DNA of 36,106 bases from Burkholderiales bacterium (GCA_019744945.1 JAIETT010000041.1:1-36106); one strand, 5' to 3'. Shown: positions 22,054 to 31,842, counted from the stretch's first letter. Translations and numbers: made by a program. Notes: generated by a model not told the origin, from the sequence alone.

Positions 22054-22235
22054 AACGACGTATCCTTGAATTGGTTTGTTTATGTGAACTGGCTATATTA
22101 GTGCATTATTATACCACCAAGCTTGTTCGATTAGGTGGTTGTTTTACTGCACAGCAAAGCAATTCACATTAGTTGTTAGCGTTGAAAAATGCTGAAAATA
22201 GCTTGCAAACTGAACACGTTACCCCTAGCCGTGAA
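22054..22235. other. gap between ParE-like and antitoxin-like genes
   Basis: No gene is seen. It holds the AAGGA leader of the 57-aa gene and a short inverted repeat (CCACCAAGC / GATTAGGTGG, about 22115-22138). Confidence 0.3.
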
Positions 22236-22517
22236 CTATTTTTTCTTTTTTTGATGTAAAAAAGATGTAATAACTATTTCAGTACAATCCTTAATCCAAT
22301 AAGAAATTAGAAAAGGAAATTGTTGTACAACATATTCCCTTAATTCAGGTATTTCATCTACCATTCTGGCAATAGAGTTATTATCTTTTATAGAGTCCAA
22401 TGCTTTTTCAACAGCTTCAATAAACCCACCTGCTATCACTTCATTAGCGTTTTGCAAATACCAGTCAATATAGTCTTCGAAATCATTTAATGCCTCTAGC
22501 GTCCAAGTTGGGGTCAC
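22236..22517 (-). CDS. ParE/RelE-family toxin, 5' end altered by the transposon
   Basis: The protein WTLEALNDFEDYIDWYLQN.. has the ParE pattern: N-terminal W-x-EA..DL..I, a helical hairpin, a MVDEIPELREYVVQQFPFLI strand block and a C-terminal IVITSFLHQKK. The frame begins at a GTG (22515-22517) that lies inside the transposon's terminal repeat, so the first residues (MTPT) come from the transposon and the native start, ribosome site and any upstream antitoxin were removed. About 90 residues remain, close to full length. If expressed it would poison gyrase or ribosome function, as in its family. Expression is doubtful. Confidence 0.7.
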   Translation of the reverse strand: MTPTWTLEALNDFEDYIDWYLQNANEVIAGGFIEAVEKALDSIKDNNSIARMVDEIPELREYVVQQFPFLISYWIKDCTEIVITSFLHQKKKK

Positions 22518-22547
22518 ACGAGAATTCGGAAATTATCGTACGCTAAC
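22510..22547 (+). repeat. left terminal inverted repeat of the transposon
   Basis: It starts GGGGTCACACGAGAATTCGG and ends TACGCTAAC. It matches the right end at 37 of 38 positions. Confidence 0.9.
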
Positions 22548-22786
22548 ACCTATCTTTGTGTGTCTTAGATATTTTATTCTGCGTACTTTTTAGCAATTCT
22601 TATAGCTTATATGCTCCATATAGGTTATTCCCCAGATAATTTTTAATAAACTCTATATTTTATTAAAAATACTTATATAGTTGTAAAATGTTTGCTTAGC
22701 TGAATCAATATTAATATCAAACTGATTATAATTATTATTCAATTAAACTGCACATGATATAATAACCATAGCAGGAGGATAGTAAA
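22548..22786 (+). promoter_or_regulatory. left end of the transposon and promoter of the metal operon
   Basis: No gene is seen in these 239 bases. TATAAT at 22758-22763 is a good -10 element and AGGAGG (about 22772-22777) the ribosome site of the repressor gene. A short C-run (TTCCCCAG, about 22630) might be part of a CsoR-type operator, but no full G-tract dyad is evident. Confidence 0.45.
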
Positions 22787-23062
22787 ATGAGTAATAGTGC
22801 TGTTATTAAACATAAAGATATAATCTCTAGACTAAATAGAATAAATGGTCACTTATTAAAAGTAATAAACATGCTTGAGAATGAAAGAGAATGTACTGAA
22901 GTTGCTCAGCAGCTACAGGCTGTGGAAAATGCTTTAAATGGAGCTAAAAAATCATTGATTCATAAGCATATTGATATTTGCTTGGAAAACGCATTAGAAA
23001 AAAATACGATCCCAGCTAAGAGTATACTTCAGGAGTTTAGAGAGATTTCTAAATATCTCTAA
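22787..23062 (+). CDS. CsoR/RcnR-family metal-sensing repressor
   Basis: The 91-residue all-helical protein has the family signature RLNRINGHLLKVINMLE, C36 in ERECTEVAQQLQAVENAL and HKHIDIC. The metal-site positions read C36-H61-C65, the set used by copper sensor CsoR, and there is no histidine at the N-terminal W position of RcnR (nickel/cobalt). The numbering matches Mycobacterium CsoR directly. It is the first gene of the cargo, with a strong ribosome site, and should repress the operon until metal binds. The downstream ATPase and RND pump look like zinc/cadmium or broad-metal exporters, so the true inducer is uncertain. Confidence 0.85.
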   Translation: MSNSAVIKHKDIISRLNRINGHLLKVINMLENERECTEVAQQLQAVENALNGAKKSLIHKHIDICLENALEKNTIPAKSILQEFREISKYL

Positions 23063-23146
23063 TAATGGTTATTAGTGTAAAGATATAGTTTTAATTCTGG
23101 CGACCTAAAAACTATATTTTTAATATTTTATATGAGGGTAAATAAA

Positions 23147-23482
23147 ATGAAGCGCATAGCAATACCTTTCTTGTTAGTTGCTTTAGTCGGGTGCTCTACG
23201 AGTAATAAGCCTGAATACGTTATGGCAGACGACGATCCATTGATTTATATGTCTGAGGCTAAAGCTCCGCCAAGTTGTAAGCTCATTGGGTATACTAAAG
23301 GTCCCTATCAAACTTTTACCACGGGGAATTTCAAGCTTGGCAAAAACCTACACCAAGCTCATATAAATAAAGCTCAAGCTCTAGGTGGAAATTATTTAGA
23401 AAAAAATCATTTTAATGAAACTGGAAAAGTTTACTTATGTCCTCAATCTGAACTTTTGAAGATGGAAGCGGCATCGAAATAG
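23147..23482 (+). CDS. lipoprotein, DUF4156-like, 111 aa
   Basis: ATG 23147 (MKRIAIPFLLVALVGCSTSN) has GAGGG about 10 bases upstream; an earlier ATG at 23132 is part of that leader. The lipobox is LVGC with Cys16. The mature part has CKLIGYTKGPYQTF, a helix with NLHQAHINKAQALGGNYLE, and a final Cys. This pattern (Cys near the start, A..LGGN.L) is reminiscent of DUF4156 lipoproteins. It lies between the repressor and the ATPase and may be a periplasmic metal or stress accessory. Similarity only; function unknown. Confidence 0.65.
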   Translation: MKRIAIPFLLVALVGCSTSNKPEYVMADDDPLIYMSEAKAPPSCKLIGYTKGPYQTFTTGNFKLGKNLHQAHINKAQALGGNYLEKNHFNETGKVYLCPQSELLKMEAASK

Positions 23483-23516
23483 TAATTAATATACTGAATA
23501 AGAATATTGGAATAAA

Positions 23517-25628
23517 ATGAAAATTACAGTTTTTAGTGTCTTAGGTTTAGATTGTCCTGCTGAAGAAAAATTGATTCGAAATAAATTTAAAAATATCAGT
23601 GGAATTACTAATTTAGAGTTTAATTTTATACGTCAAGAGTTAATGGTAACGCATGATTTGAGCGATGTACAAATCATCTTATCGGCAATTAAAGATATTG
23701 GCATGGAAGCAAGTGTAAAAAACTCAGGAGCTTCAAAACAGATTAAAAAAAAGCCAACATTTGCATATAAAAGTTGGGGTTTAGTTGCGATTGCAGGATT
23801 AATGGCTTTAGGTGCAGAAGTTTATGCTTATTTCTCCCAGAATGAAAAATCTATTTTAGTTATTTTTCTATCTATTGGTGCCATCATTTTAGTTGGAAAA
23901 CCAACCTTTAAGAAAGGATGGTTAGCTCTACGTTCTTTTACCCTCAATATTAATTTCTTAATGATGATAGCAATTACAGGTGCTGCGATTATTGGAGAAT
24001 GGCCAGAGGCGGCAATGGTAACAGTTCTTTTTGCCCTTGCTGAATTAATTGAACGTTATTCGTTAGATAAGGCCCGCCATGCAATTGAGGGCTTAATGGA
24101 AATAGCACCAAATGAGGCATTAGTTAAAAATGGAAATGAGTGGAAATTAACTCCTGTTATAGAAATTACTCAGGGGGATATTATTAAAGTTAAACCAGGC
24201 GAGAGAATTCCAATTGATGGGATTCTTATGTCAGGGAATAGTTCAATAAATCAAGCTCCAATTACTGGTGAGTCAATACCTGTAGAAAAAAATATAGATG
24301 ATATCGTTTATGCTGGAACTATTAATGAGCATGGTTCTTTTGAGTTCAAAGTTACGACATCAGTTAATAATACTATGCTCGCTAAAATTATTCATTCCGT
24401 TGAAGAAGCTCAAGCAGTAAAAGCCCCGACACAAAGATTTGTAGATCAGTTTTCAAAATATTATACTCCATTAATGGTAATTACCGCGATATGTATTGCT
24501 ATAATTCCTTCTTTATTTTTTGGGCAACCTTTATCAATTTGGCTGCCTAAAGCTCTAGTTTTGTTGGTTATAGCCTGCCCATGTGCTTTAGTTATCTCAA
24601 CTCCAGTAACGGTTGTCAGTGGTTTGGCTGCTGGCGCAAGACAAGGGCTCCTTATTAAAGGCAGCACTTACTTAGAGAATGGTCATAAATTAAGAGTAAT
24701 TGCATTAGATAAGACTGGCACTATTACTCAAGGCAAACCACTAGTCACTAATATAATATCTTTAAATGGAGTCAAGGAAGAGACCATATTAAAAATCGCG
24801 GCTAGTTTAGATATACTCTCAGAACATCCTGTAGCACATGCAATTGTTACTCATTATCAACAAAAATATTCAGGTGATATATTGGAAATTAAGCAATTTT
24901 CAGCAATACCTGGTCATGGGGTTGTAGGATATATTGATAATAAGATTTACTATGTCGGTAATCACCGATTGGCTGAAAAAAATAAAGTTTGTAGTAAGGA
25001 AATTGAGCTGCAGCTAGAGCATTTGGAACAAGAAGGTAAAACTACAGTAATCATTTCAACAGATCAACAGGTAATTGGAATTATTGCGGTTGCTGATGCA
25101 ATAAAAAACACAAGTGCCCAGGCAATAAAGGAATTGCACCAGCTTGGTATTAAAACTGTCATGATAACCGGGGATAATTCTTTAACAGCGAATTCTATTG
25201 CAAATCTAGTTGGCATTGATGAAGTCTATGCCAATATGTTACCAGAAAATAAATTGGCAACTATTGATAAATTGATTGATCAATATCAATTTGTAGGCAT
25301 GGTTGGTGATGGAATTAATGATGCACCAGCCTTAGCTAAAGCAAACATTGGTTTTGCAATGGGTAGCGAAGGTACAGATATAGCATTAGAAACAGCAGAT
25401 GTTGCATTAATGGAAAATAGTTTAATTAAGCTCCCAACTTTTATAAAAATAAGTCGTAAAACATCAAATATATTAATTCAAAATATTTCTTTCGCTATTA
25501 TTGTTAAAATAATATTTTTTGCTCTAGCCATCTTTGGAAAAGCTACTTTATGGATGGCCGTATTTGCGGATATGGGCGCAAGTTTAGTAGTAGTATTTAA
25601 TGGTTTAAGATTACTCAAATCTAGATAG
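23517..25628 (+). CDS. P1B-type heavy-metal-transporting ATPase (Zn/Cd/Pb type)
   Basis: The 703-residue pump has an N-terminal HMA domain with the motif GLDCPAEE (Cys13). TGES (250-253) is in the actuator domain. The CPC ion-binding motif ACPCALVIS has its cysteines at 354 and 356. DKTGT (398-402) holds the phosphorylated Asp398; HP (437-438) is in the nucleotide domain, followed by TGDN and GDGINDAPALA (597 onward). The CPC motif and HMA type place it in the CadA/ZntA group, which exports Zn2+, Cd2+ or Pb2+ from the cytoplasm. The single CPAE motif replaces the usual CxxC. It follows the lipoprotein gene by 34 bases in the metal operon. All catalytic residues are intact. Confidence 0.93.
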   Translation: MKITVFSVLGLDCPAEEKLIRNKFKNISGITNLEFNFIRQELMVTHDLSDVQIILSAIKDIGMEASVKNSGASKQIKKKPTFAYKSWGLVAIAGLMALGAEVYAYFSQNEKSILVIFLSIGAIILVGKPTFKKGWLALRSFTLNINFLMMIAITGAAIIGEWPEAAMVTVLFALAELIERYSLDKARHAIEGLMEIAPNEALVKNGNEWKLTPVIEITQGDIIKVKPGERIPIDGILMSGNSSINQAPITGESIPVEKNIDDIVYAGTINEHGSFEFKVTTSVNNTMLAKIIHSVEEAQAVKAPTQRFVDQFSKYYTPLMVITAICIAIIPSLFFGQPLSIWLPKALVLLVIACPCALVISTPVTVVSGLAAGARQGLLIKGSTYLENGHKLRVIALDKTGTITQGKPLVTNIISLNGVKEETILKIAASLDILSEHPVAHAIVTHYQQKYSGDILEIKQFSAIPGHGVVGYIDNKIYYVGNHRLAEKNKVCSKEIELQLEHLEQEGKTTVIISTDQQVIGIIAVADAIKNTSAQAIKELHQLGIKTVMITGDNSLTANSIANLVGIDEVYANMLPENKLATIDKLIDQYQFVGMVGDGINDAPALAKANIGFAMGSEGTDIALETADVALMENSLIKLPTFIKISRKTSNILIQNISFAIIVKIIFFALAIFGKATLWMAVFADMGASLVVVFNGLRLLKSR

Positions 25629-25657
25629 TTGTAATATGATTTTGTTCGAAAGAAAAT

Positions 25658-26998
25658 ATGCTTAAAGCCATATATACCCTTGTAACAGCACTATTTTTGG
25701 TCTCATGTGCGACCTATTCACCAAAGCCATTAACTGATAGTGAAGTAAATAAGGCTTTAGGCATGCCTATTGAATCTATTAGTCAAAACCAACTCAAACC
25801 AGTACCAATTGATTTTAGCAAGCCACTTACAGTTCAGCAAATTGCGCTTATCACTGTTATAACTAACCCAGATTTGAAAGCTTTACGAGCTAAAAATGAT
25901 ATAGCAAGTGCTCAAGTGTTTGATGCAGGGTTATTGCCAGACCCACAAATTATGCCAGCTTACGAAATTCCTACAACTACGGGAAATGGCGTAACTCCCG
26001 CATACTCTTTATGGATAAATTGGGATATTGGAAGTTTAATGACAAGATCATTAAAAGAGTCCGCTGCTAAGGAACTTCAAAAACAGGTAAGCTATAGTAC
26101 TGCATGGCAAGAATGGATGATTGCCAATCAAGCAGAACTATTGGCAACAAGAGTATATTATTTACAAGAACAAGCTCGATTAATTCAACAATCCAATATT
26201 ATTTCAAAAAATTACTTGAATGAATTACAGGCTAATTTTGAGCAACATAATATTAAAATCGATTATTTTAATCAGGAAAAAGCTACCTATCTAGATTTAG
26301 TAAATCAACAACAAACAATAGAGCGATTATTAGCTAAAACGAAACTAGAATTAACCCAAGTCATGGGACTTCCTCCAACTGCTAGTATACAGCTTCAAAT
26401 TAATCCAAATATTACCATCCCAAAATTAAATGAAAGCGAATTATTTGCTTATGCTAGACAAAATAGGCTAGATGTTTTGGCACTAAAAGCAGGTTATAAC
26501 AATCAAGAAATTCAAGTGCGCCAGGCTGTACTAGGTCAATACCCTCATTTTACTACTAGCATTTACCCAGGGCAAGATAATACAAGTAATGGATTCTTCG
26601 GAACTAATGTAGCTTTTGATATTCCTGTATTTAATCGTAATCGTGGAGCAATCGCTATTGCAACCGCTACGCGCGAGAATCTATATCTGGAATATATAGC
26701 AAGGTTACATAATATTCAATATGCTATTTATAGTGTGTCAAAAGAACTGACTTGGGCTACCGAGCAAGAAAAGACACTTAATAGTGAAATGCCACAACTT
26801 AGAAACACGGATAGTAGATTAAAGCAAGAGTTGTTAAATTCAAATATAAGCATGTCTAACTATACTAGTTTCCATAATACATTATTAACTAAAGAATTAA
26901 AACTCTTGTCTGTGCAACAAGATATAGCTGAACAGGGTGTAGCCATGCAAATGGCTTTAGGAAAATATTTAGATGGGCGCAATAATGAAATTAAATAA
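25658..26998 (+). CDS. TolC-family outer membrane factor (CzcC-like lipoprotein)
   Basis: A lipoprotein signal (TLVTALFLVSCATYSPKPLT, lipidated Cys17) starts a 446-residue protein with two OEP repeats. The first contains LTVQQIALITVITNPDLKAL, and the second ends with long helices (EQGVAMQMALGKYL). Such proteins form the outer-membrane channel of tripartite RND pumps. It is the first of three overlapping pump genes (channel, adaptor, permease) and overlaps the next gene by 14 bases. The weak ribosome site (GAAAG) fits coupling to the ATPase transcript. Confidence 0.85.
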   Translation: MLKAIYTLVTALFLVSCATYSPKPLTDSEVNKALGMPIESISQNQLKPVPIDFSKPLTVQQIALITVITNPDLKALRAKNDIASAQVFDAGLLPDPQIMPAYEIPTTTGNGVTPAYSLWINWDIGSLMTRSLKESAAKELQKQVSYSTAWQEWMIANQAELLATRVYYLQEQARLIQQSNIISKNYLNELQANFEQHNIKIDYFNQEKATYLDLVNQQQTIERLLAKTKLELTQVMGLPPTASIQLQINPNITIPKLNESELFAYARQNRLDVLALKAGYNNQEIQVRQAVLGQYPHFTTSIYPGQDNTSNGFFGTNVAFDIPVFNRNRGAIAIATATRENLYLEYIARLHNIQYAIYSVSKELTWATEQEKTLNSEMPQLRNTDSRLKQELLNSNISMSNYTSFHNTLLTKELKLLSVQQDIAEQGVAMQMALGKYLDGRNNEIK

Positions 26999-28046
26999 GA
27001 CCAAGATCTATTTAACTATAACCGGAATAGTTTGTTTAGTTATTGCCCTGCTAATTTACTTTAATAAAGCAGATGATTCAGAACAAGAAATCAAACCAAC
27101 TGCTTTAGTTAATATAGCAAAAGTAAAGAAACAAGAAATGGTAAGAACCTTATACGTTAATGGCACTGTAAACTATGCACCAGATAAGGTTCAACAAATT
27201 AGTTTTAATACAGATGTAGTAGTTGATCAGGTATTCATTCAACCAGGGCAGAAAGTTAAAAATGGACAAATTCTTTTAAAACTTAGCCCCAGCCCTAGTA
27301 CTAGAGCTATTGTTGACAATGCTAAAATTTCGGTAGATTTTTCTCAAAAAGAATATAACCGATTGAATATTTTACGTAGTAAATATCTTGCTACCAACGC
27401 TGAAGTACAGAATGCTCAACAACAGTTATTAAAGTCTCAAACAGATTTACAGAATTTACTTGTTACTATCAATAGAATTAACCATACTTACTCTGCGAAT
27501 ATGAATGGCGTAGTAATTAATGTTAATGCTCAGGCTGGCCAAATTGTTCCTGCCGGAACCTTATTATTAAGTATCGGAAATAAATTACAAGCACAATTTA
27601 ATGCGCCTGCTACTTATAAAGATAACATTAAATTAAATCAAAAAATTCAAGTTACTAGCTTAAATAATACTAAGTACACTCAGTTAAGCCTAATCTCAAA
27701 TATATCAGGGCAAATTGATCCAATTAGCGCCACCATAGGACTTAATGCACCATTGGATATATCTACTGGCTTTATATCAGGAGATAGTATTACCGGTAAA
27801 ATTTATTTAGATCAAGTGAGTCAACAACTGGCTATTCCCAAATCAGCATTGTTGTATAAAGGGGATATCCCGTATATCTTTATTAATAAGAAAGGAATTG
27901 CCGAGCAAAAATGGGTGACTATCTTATATCAAAACGAAAGTACTGTTTATCTTAGTAGTGGTGTTTCTGAAAATGAAGAGGTTATAACATCAGGGAATTA
28001 CGAACTAGACCCAGGAACTAAATTACGTACGGAGTTGAATAAATGA
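26985..28046 (+). CDS. periplasmic adaptor (membrane fusion protein) of the RND pump
   Basis: I chose ATG 26985 (MKLNKTKIYLTITGIVCLVI); the frame opens at 26973. An inner-membrane anchor (about residues 8-25) is followed by a lipoyl-like domain (VFIQPGQKVKNGQILLKL), a coiled-coil hairpin (EYNRLNILRSKYLATNAEVQ) and the second lipoyl half (NVNAQAGQIVPAGTLLL). A beta-barrel and membrane-proximal domain (ISTGFISGDSITGKIY, LAIPKSALLYKGDIPYIF) complete it. It links the RND permease to the TolC-type channel. It overlaps both neighbours (14 and 4 bases). It lacks obvious His-rich metal-binding tails. Confidence 0.85.
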   Translation: MKLNKTKIYLTITGIVCLVIALLIYFNKADDSEQEIKPTALVNIAKVKKQEMVRTLYVNGTVNYAPDKVQQISFNTDVVVDQVFIQPGQKVKNGQILLKLSPSPSTRAIVDNAKISVDFSQKEYNRLNILRSKYLATNAEVQNAQQQLLKSQTDLQNLLVTINRINHTYSANMNGVVINVNAQAGQIVPAGTLLLSIGNKLQAQFNAPATYKDNIKLNQKIQVTSLNNTKYTQLSLISNISGQIDPISATIGLNAPLDISTGFISGDSITGKIYLDQVSQQLAIPKSALLYKGDIPYIFINKKGIAEQKWVTILYQNESTVYLSSGVSENEEVITSGNYELDPGTKLRTELNK

Positions 28047-31000
28047 TTTCATTATGGCTTAAAAAACATCGTACTTCAATATTATTTTTATTTTTTGTTT
28101 TAACTGCGGCAGGAATTTTTACAACGATAAAATTACCTGTTTCTCTCTTTCCTAGCATTGAATTTCCTCGGATAATTGTAAATGTGGATACAGGTGATAT
28201 GCCAATTGATAAAATGATTGTTGAAGTAACAAAGCCATTAGAATATGCTTTACGTAAAGTTCCCGGAGCTAGTGGTATCCGTTCAATAAGCAATAACGGC
28301 ACCACAGAGTTATCAGTCAATTTTCAGTGGGGGCATGATATGCCCCTTGCACTACTTCAAACTCAAGCTGCAATTAGTCAAATAGCTCCTACTTTACCGG
28401 AAGGTGTCTCTATGAATGCTTTCCGTGTTGATCTAAGTGGATATCCAATGTTTGGGCTATCTCTCACCTCTGTACTTAAAAGTATGGTCGAAATAAAAGA
28501 TTTTGCAAACTTTGAGTTATTGCCAATACTAAATTCTGTCCAGGGAGTTGCCAGTGTTGAAGTCTTGGGCGGGCAAAATGCGGAATTTCAAATACAATTT
28601 AACCCTCTGAAATTAAAGCAAAACAGCTTAACTATAAATGATATTAATCAGGCTCTTGCTACAAATAACACTATAGTTTCTGCGGGGAGGATAGAAGACC
28701 GTTATCGCCTATACTTAGTGATGTCCGGAAGTCGAAAGAAAAATTTAGAAGATTTAAAACAGGTAATAGTGCGGAGTGATGCTAGTGGAATACTGAGATT
28801 ATCTGATATCGCTTCCATAAAAATTGGTACTACACCGGCATGGATACGGGTAACATCGAATAATACAAACGCGGTGCTAATTAATATCCGTCAACAAATT
28901 GGTGCAAACACTGTTGAGATAGCAAATTTAATCAAAGATAGATTAAAAGACTTCGGCCAAACAGCTTCAAAAAGCATAACATTACAGACTTATTATGATC
29001 AATCAAAATTAATCAAGGATGCTGCCGGCAGCGTAAAAGAGGCTATTCTAATTGGTGCATTTTTAGCAGCTTTAGTTGTATTGTTTTTTTTAAGAAACTG
29101 GCGATTAACTATTATAGTAATTCTGATTATTCCCTGTGTAATTTCAACAACCGTTTTAATCCTTTATGCATTTGATATGAGCTTTAATATCATGACTTTA
29201 GGTGGGATAGCTGCAGCTGTTGGCTTAGTAATTGATGATGCCGTGGTAATGATAGAACATATAGCTCGAAGATTGGCCGAGGAACAATCTAATCCCAATT
29301 ACCATAACGAAGGTATAATTAACGCCGGTATGGAAATGCTTAAACCACTAATTGGCTCATCTATGGCCACTATTATTATCTTTGTCCCTCTATCTTTCCT
29401 TAGCGGAATTACTGGTAGTCTCTTTAAAGCTTTGGCACTTACCATGACATCTGCGCTGCTCATATCCTTTTTCTTCACATTTTTAGTTGTTCCCTTGCTT
29501 AGTGAAATGCTATTGATTAAGGTTAAATTCCGACATCATGAAGACGGAAAATTACTGCATAAACTACAAGGAAAATACGTATCAGTTATGCAAAATGTGT
29601 TATCTACTCCTAAATTGTTAATAATCCCGATTTTAGGATTCCTTTTAATTGGCTACGCGGCTTATGATAAAGTTGATTCAGGGTTTATGCCATATATGGA
29701 TGAAGGGACAATTGCTATTGACTATACAACAAAACCAGGTACATCCTTAACTGAAACAGATTGGATTCTCAAGCAAGCCGAGTCAATTATAACGTCTATT
29801 CCAGAAGTAAATGGTTACTCTCGCAGAACCGGATTACTTTTTGGTGGGAGTATTACTCCACCCAATAGAGGCGATTTTTTTATTAGCTTAAAGGATCACC
29901 CCAGAAGAAATATTGATGAAATCATAGATGAGTTACGTAATAAAATTGCCCAAACAATTCCGGGTCTACAATTTAGTATAGCGCAATTAATTGGTGATAT
30001 GATTGGAGATTTAACCTCAGTTCCTCAACCGATTGAAATAAAGATTTTTGGAGGTACTCAAACTTCTTTGATGCCAATTGCGACTATTGTTGCTGAAAAA
30101 ATCAGCAAGGTACGTGGAGTCGTTGAAATTAAGGATGGAATTGTATATTCAGGTGATAATATTGAAATTGATGTTGATCCAACAAAAGCTGCAATATTTG
30201 GTTTAGATCCAGATAAAGTAAATCAGCAAGTTCAAAGTCAAATAGCTGGGAAGTATGTTAGTAATGTATTAAGTAAAGATAAGGTGATTCCTATTCGAAT
30301 CATGGCTGAAGATAATTTACACAGTACTGTAGAGCAACTAAATAATATTATGCTTAGTGGTTCTGCGGGTAAATATACAATATTGGAACAAATCGCCAAT
30401 ATTAAAGCTCAAACAAACCAAACTCAACAAATAAGAGAAAACTTAAAACCAATGATAGCTGTTACAGCAAGGATCAGTGGCCGAGGACTTGGCTCGACAA
30501 TGGAGGAAATTAAGGGAATAATGAAAAAAACTAATCTTCCTAGGGGGGTATATGTTCAGTATGGCGGGATATATCAAGAGCAGCAAAAATCTTTTAAGGA
30601 TTTAATCCTTGTATTTGTTAGCGCAGAGTTCTTGGTTATATTATTATTGTTGATAATTTATGAGAATATTAGTATCGTATTGAGTATTCTAATAATGACA
30701 TTGCTTACACTACCTGGAATGTTTATAGGGTTATTCTTAACTAAAACTGAACTAAATATTTCATCAATGATGGGCATGACGATGGTAATTGGTATGGTAA
30801 CAGAAATTGCTATTTTTTACTTTTCGGAATTGAATTTATTGCCAAATCAAGATCAAAAACACATAATTCACGTGGGGGTTATGCGCATGCGCCCAATTTT
30901 AATGACCTCAATTATAGCTGTTTTAGCACTTCTTCCACTAGCCGTTGGATTTGGAGTTGGTTCCGAAATGCAGCAGCCACTAGCTATTACAATTATTTCG

Positions 31001-31087
31001 GGTTTAATTGTTGCTGTTCCATTAATTTTGGTTGTAATGCCAAGTATTTACCTAGTTTTACAAAAGAAAACTCATAGAAAAGTTTAG
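28043..31087 (+). CDS. RND-family efflux permease (CzcA/AcrB-like)
   Basis: The 1014-residue protein has twelve expected membrane spans in two halves, each with a large periplasmic loop. The start overlaps the adaptor stop (ATGA). In TM4 it reads TLGGIAAAVGLVIDDAVVMIEH, with the adjacent proton-relay aspartates D398-D399 as in AcrB-type pumps. Classical metal pumps (CzcA/CusA) instead have a DFGxxxDG motif there. So although its neighbours suggest metals, this permease belongs to a less specific RND group and its substrate is open. The C-half repeats the pattern (MTMVIGMVTEIAIFYFSEL). Confidence 0.85.
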   Translation: MISLWLKKHRTSILFLFFVLTAAGIFTTIKLPVSLFPSIEFPRIIVNVDTGDMPIDKMIVEVTKPLEYALRKVPGASGIRSISNNGTTELSVNFQWGHDMPLALLQTQAAISQIAPTLPEGVSMNAFRVDLSGYPMFGLSLTSVLKSMVEIKDFANFELLPILNSVQGVASVEVLGGQNAEFQIQFNPLKLKQNSLTINDINQALATNNTIVSAGRIEDRYRLYLVMSGSRKKNLEDLKQVIVRSDASGILRLSDIASIKIGTTPAWIRVTSNNTNAVLINIRQQIGANTVEIANLIKDRLKDFGQTASKSITLQTYYDQSKLIKDAAGSVKEAILIGAFLAALVVLFFLRNWRLTIIVILIIPCVISTTVLILYAFDMSFNIMTLGGIAAAVGLVIDDAVVMIEHIARRLAEEQSNPNYHNEGIINAGMEMLKPLIGSSMATIIIFVPLSFLSGITGSLFKALALTMTSALLISFFFTFLVVPLLSEMLLIKVKFRHHEDGKLLHKLQGKYVSVMQNVLSTPKLLIIPILGFLLIGYAAYDKVDSGFMPYMDEGTIAIDYTTKPGTSLTETDWILKQAESIITSIPEVNGYSRRTGLLFGGSITPPNRGDFFISLKDHPRRNIDEIIDELRNKIAQTIPGLQFSIAQLIGDMIGDLTSVPQPIEIKIFGGTQTSLMPIATIVAEKISKVRGVVEIKDGIVYSGDNIEIDVDPTKAAIFGLDPDKVNQQVQSQIAGKYVSNVLSKDKVIPIRIMAEDNLHSTVEQLNNIMLSGSAGKYTILEQIANIKAQTNQTQQIRENLKPMIAVTARISGRGLGSTMEEIKGIMKKTNLPRGVYVQYGGIYQEQQKSFKDLILVFVSAEFLVILLLLIIYENISIVLSILIMTLLTLPGMFIGLFLTKTELNISSMMGMTMVIGMVTEIAIFYFSELNLLPNQDQKHIIHVGVMRMRPILMTSIIAVLALLPLAVGFGVGSEMQQPLAITIISGLIVAVPLILVVMPSIYLVLQKKTHRKV

Positions 31088-31137
31088 CGAGTTGAGTTTA
31101 TTATAACATGTACTATAGTTAGTTAGAGGTCGTTATT

Positions 31138-31842
31138 ATGTTAAATCAAATTTTACTATTTATCTTAACACCTTCGATTTGCATGATTTTAGGTGGGATT
31201 ACTGCAATTTATTTTACTCCATCAGAGAAAATAACTTCAATGACCCAACATTTTGCAGCAGGAGTAGTTTTTGCAGCGGTAGCTAAAGAGTTAGTAGTAA
31301 AGCTGGGTGGTGCTCATCAAAGCCAATTGTCCCTGATTGGTGGCTTCTTGCTGGGCTTGGCCTGTATGCTTTTTGCAAAATTTATAAGTAATAAACTTGA
31401 AGAAAAGAATAATAAACTAGCAATAGGCTTTATTGTTTCGATTTTTATAGATGTATTTATAGATGGGCTATTAATTGGGATTGCGTTTCTAACTGGCGAA
31501 AAAGGTGGAATATTAATTACTATCGCACTTTCTATAGAAATAATCTTTTTAGGAATCGCAACTAGCGCTACATTAAAAGATAAAAACCTAAATACGCTCC
31601 TTAAAATTTTGATAATTTTAGGACTATCTCTAACGATACCTTTTGCAGCAGTTATAGGATTAACTTTATTTAAAAATGTTAACCCTAATTTAATGGGTGG
31701 TATTTTAGCTTTTGGTACTGCTGCTCTACTTTATTTGGTGACAGAAGAGTTATTAGTAGAAGCTCATTTAACAAAAGAAAAATTCTGGATGCCAATGTTT
31801 TTCTTTCTAGGGTTTTTATTGATATTAGTTCTGGAAAATTAA
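31138..31842 (+). CDS. ZIP-family divalent metal transporter
   Basis: The 234-residue membrane protein has about eight hydrophobic helices and the ZIP signatures: HFAAGVVFAAVAKELV in an early helix, FIDVFIDGLLIG in the middle and EIIFLGIATSA, with acidic residues replacing some of the usual His metal ligands, and LLYLVTEELLVEAH near the end. AGAGG precedes the start. ZIP proteins usually import Zn2+, so its place behind exporters is notable; it might export, balance or recruit metal. It is the last plus-strand cargo gene, facing the minus-strand YnfA gene. Confidence 0.8.
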   Translation: MLNQILLFILTPSICMILGGITAIYFTPSEKITSMTQHFAAGVVFAAVAKELVVKLGGAHQSQLSLIGGFLLGLACMLFAKFISNKLEEKNNKLAIGFIVSIFIDVFIDGLLIGIAFLTGEKGGILITIALSIEIIFLGIATSATLKDKNLNTLLKILIILGLSLTIPFAAVIGLTLFKNVNPNLMGGILAFGTAALLYLVTEELLVEAHLTKEKFWMPMFFFLGFLLILVLEN

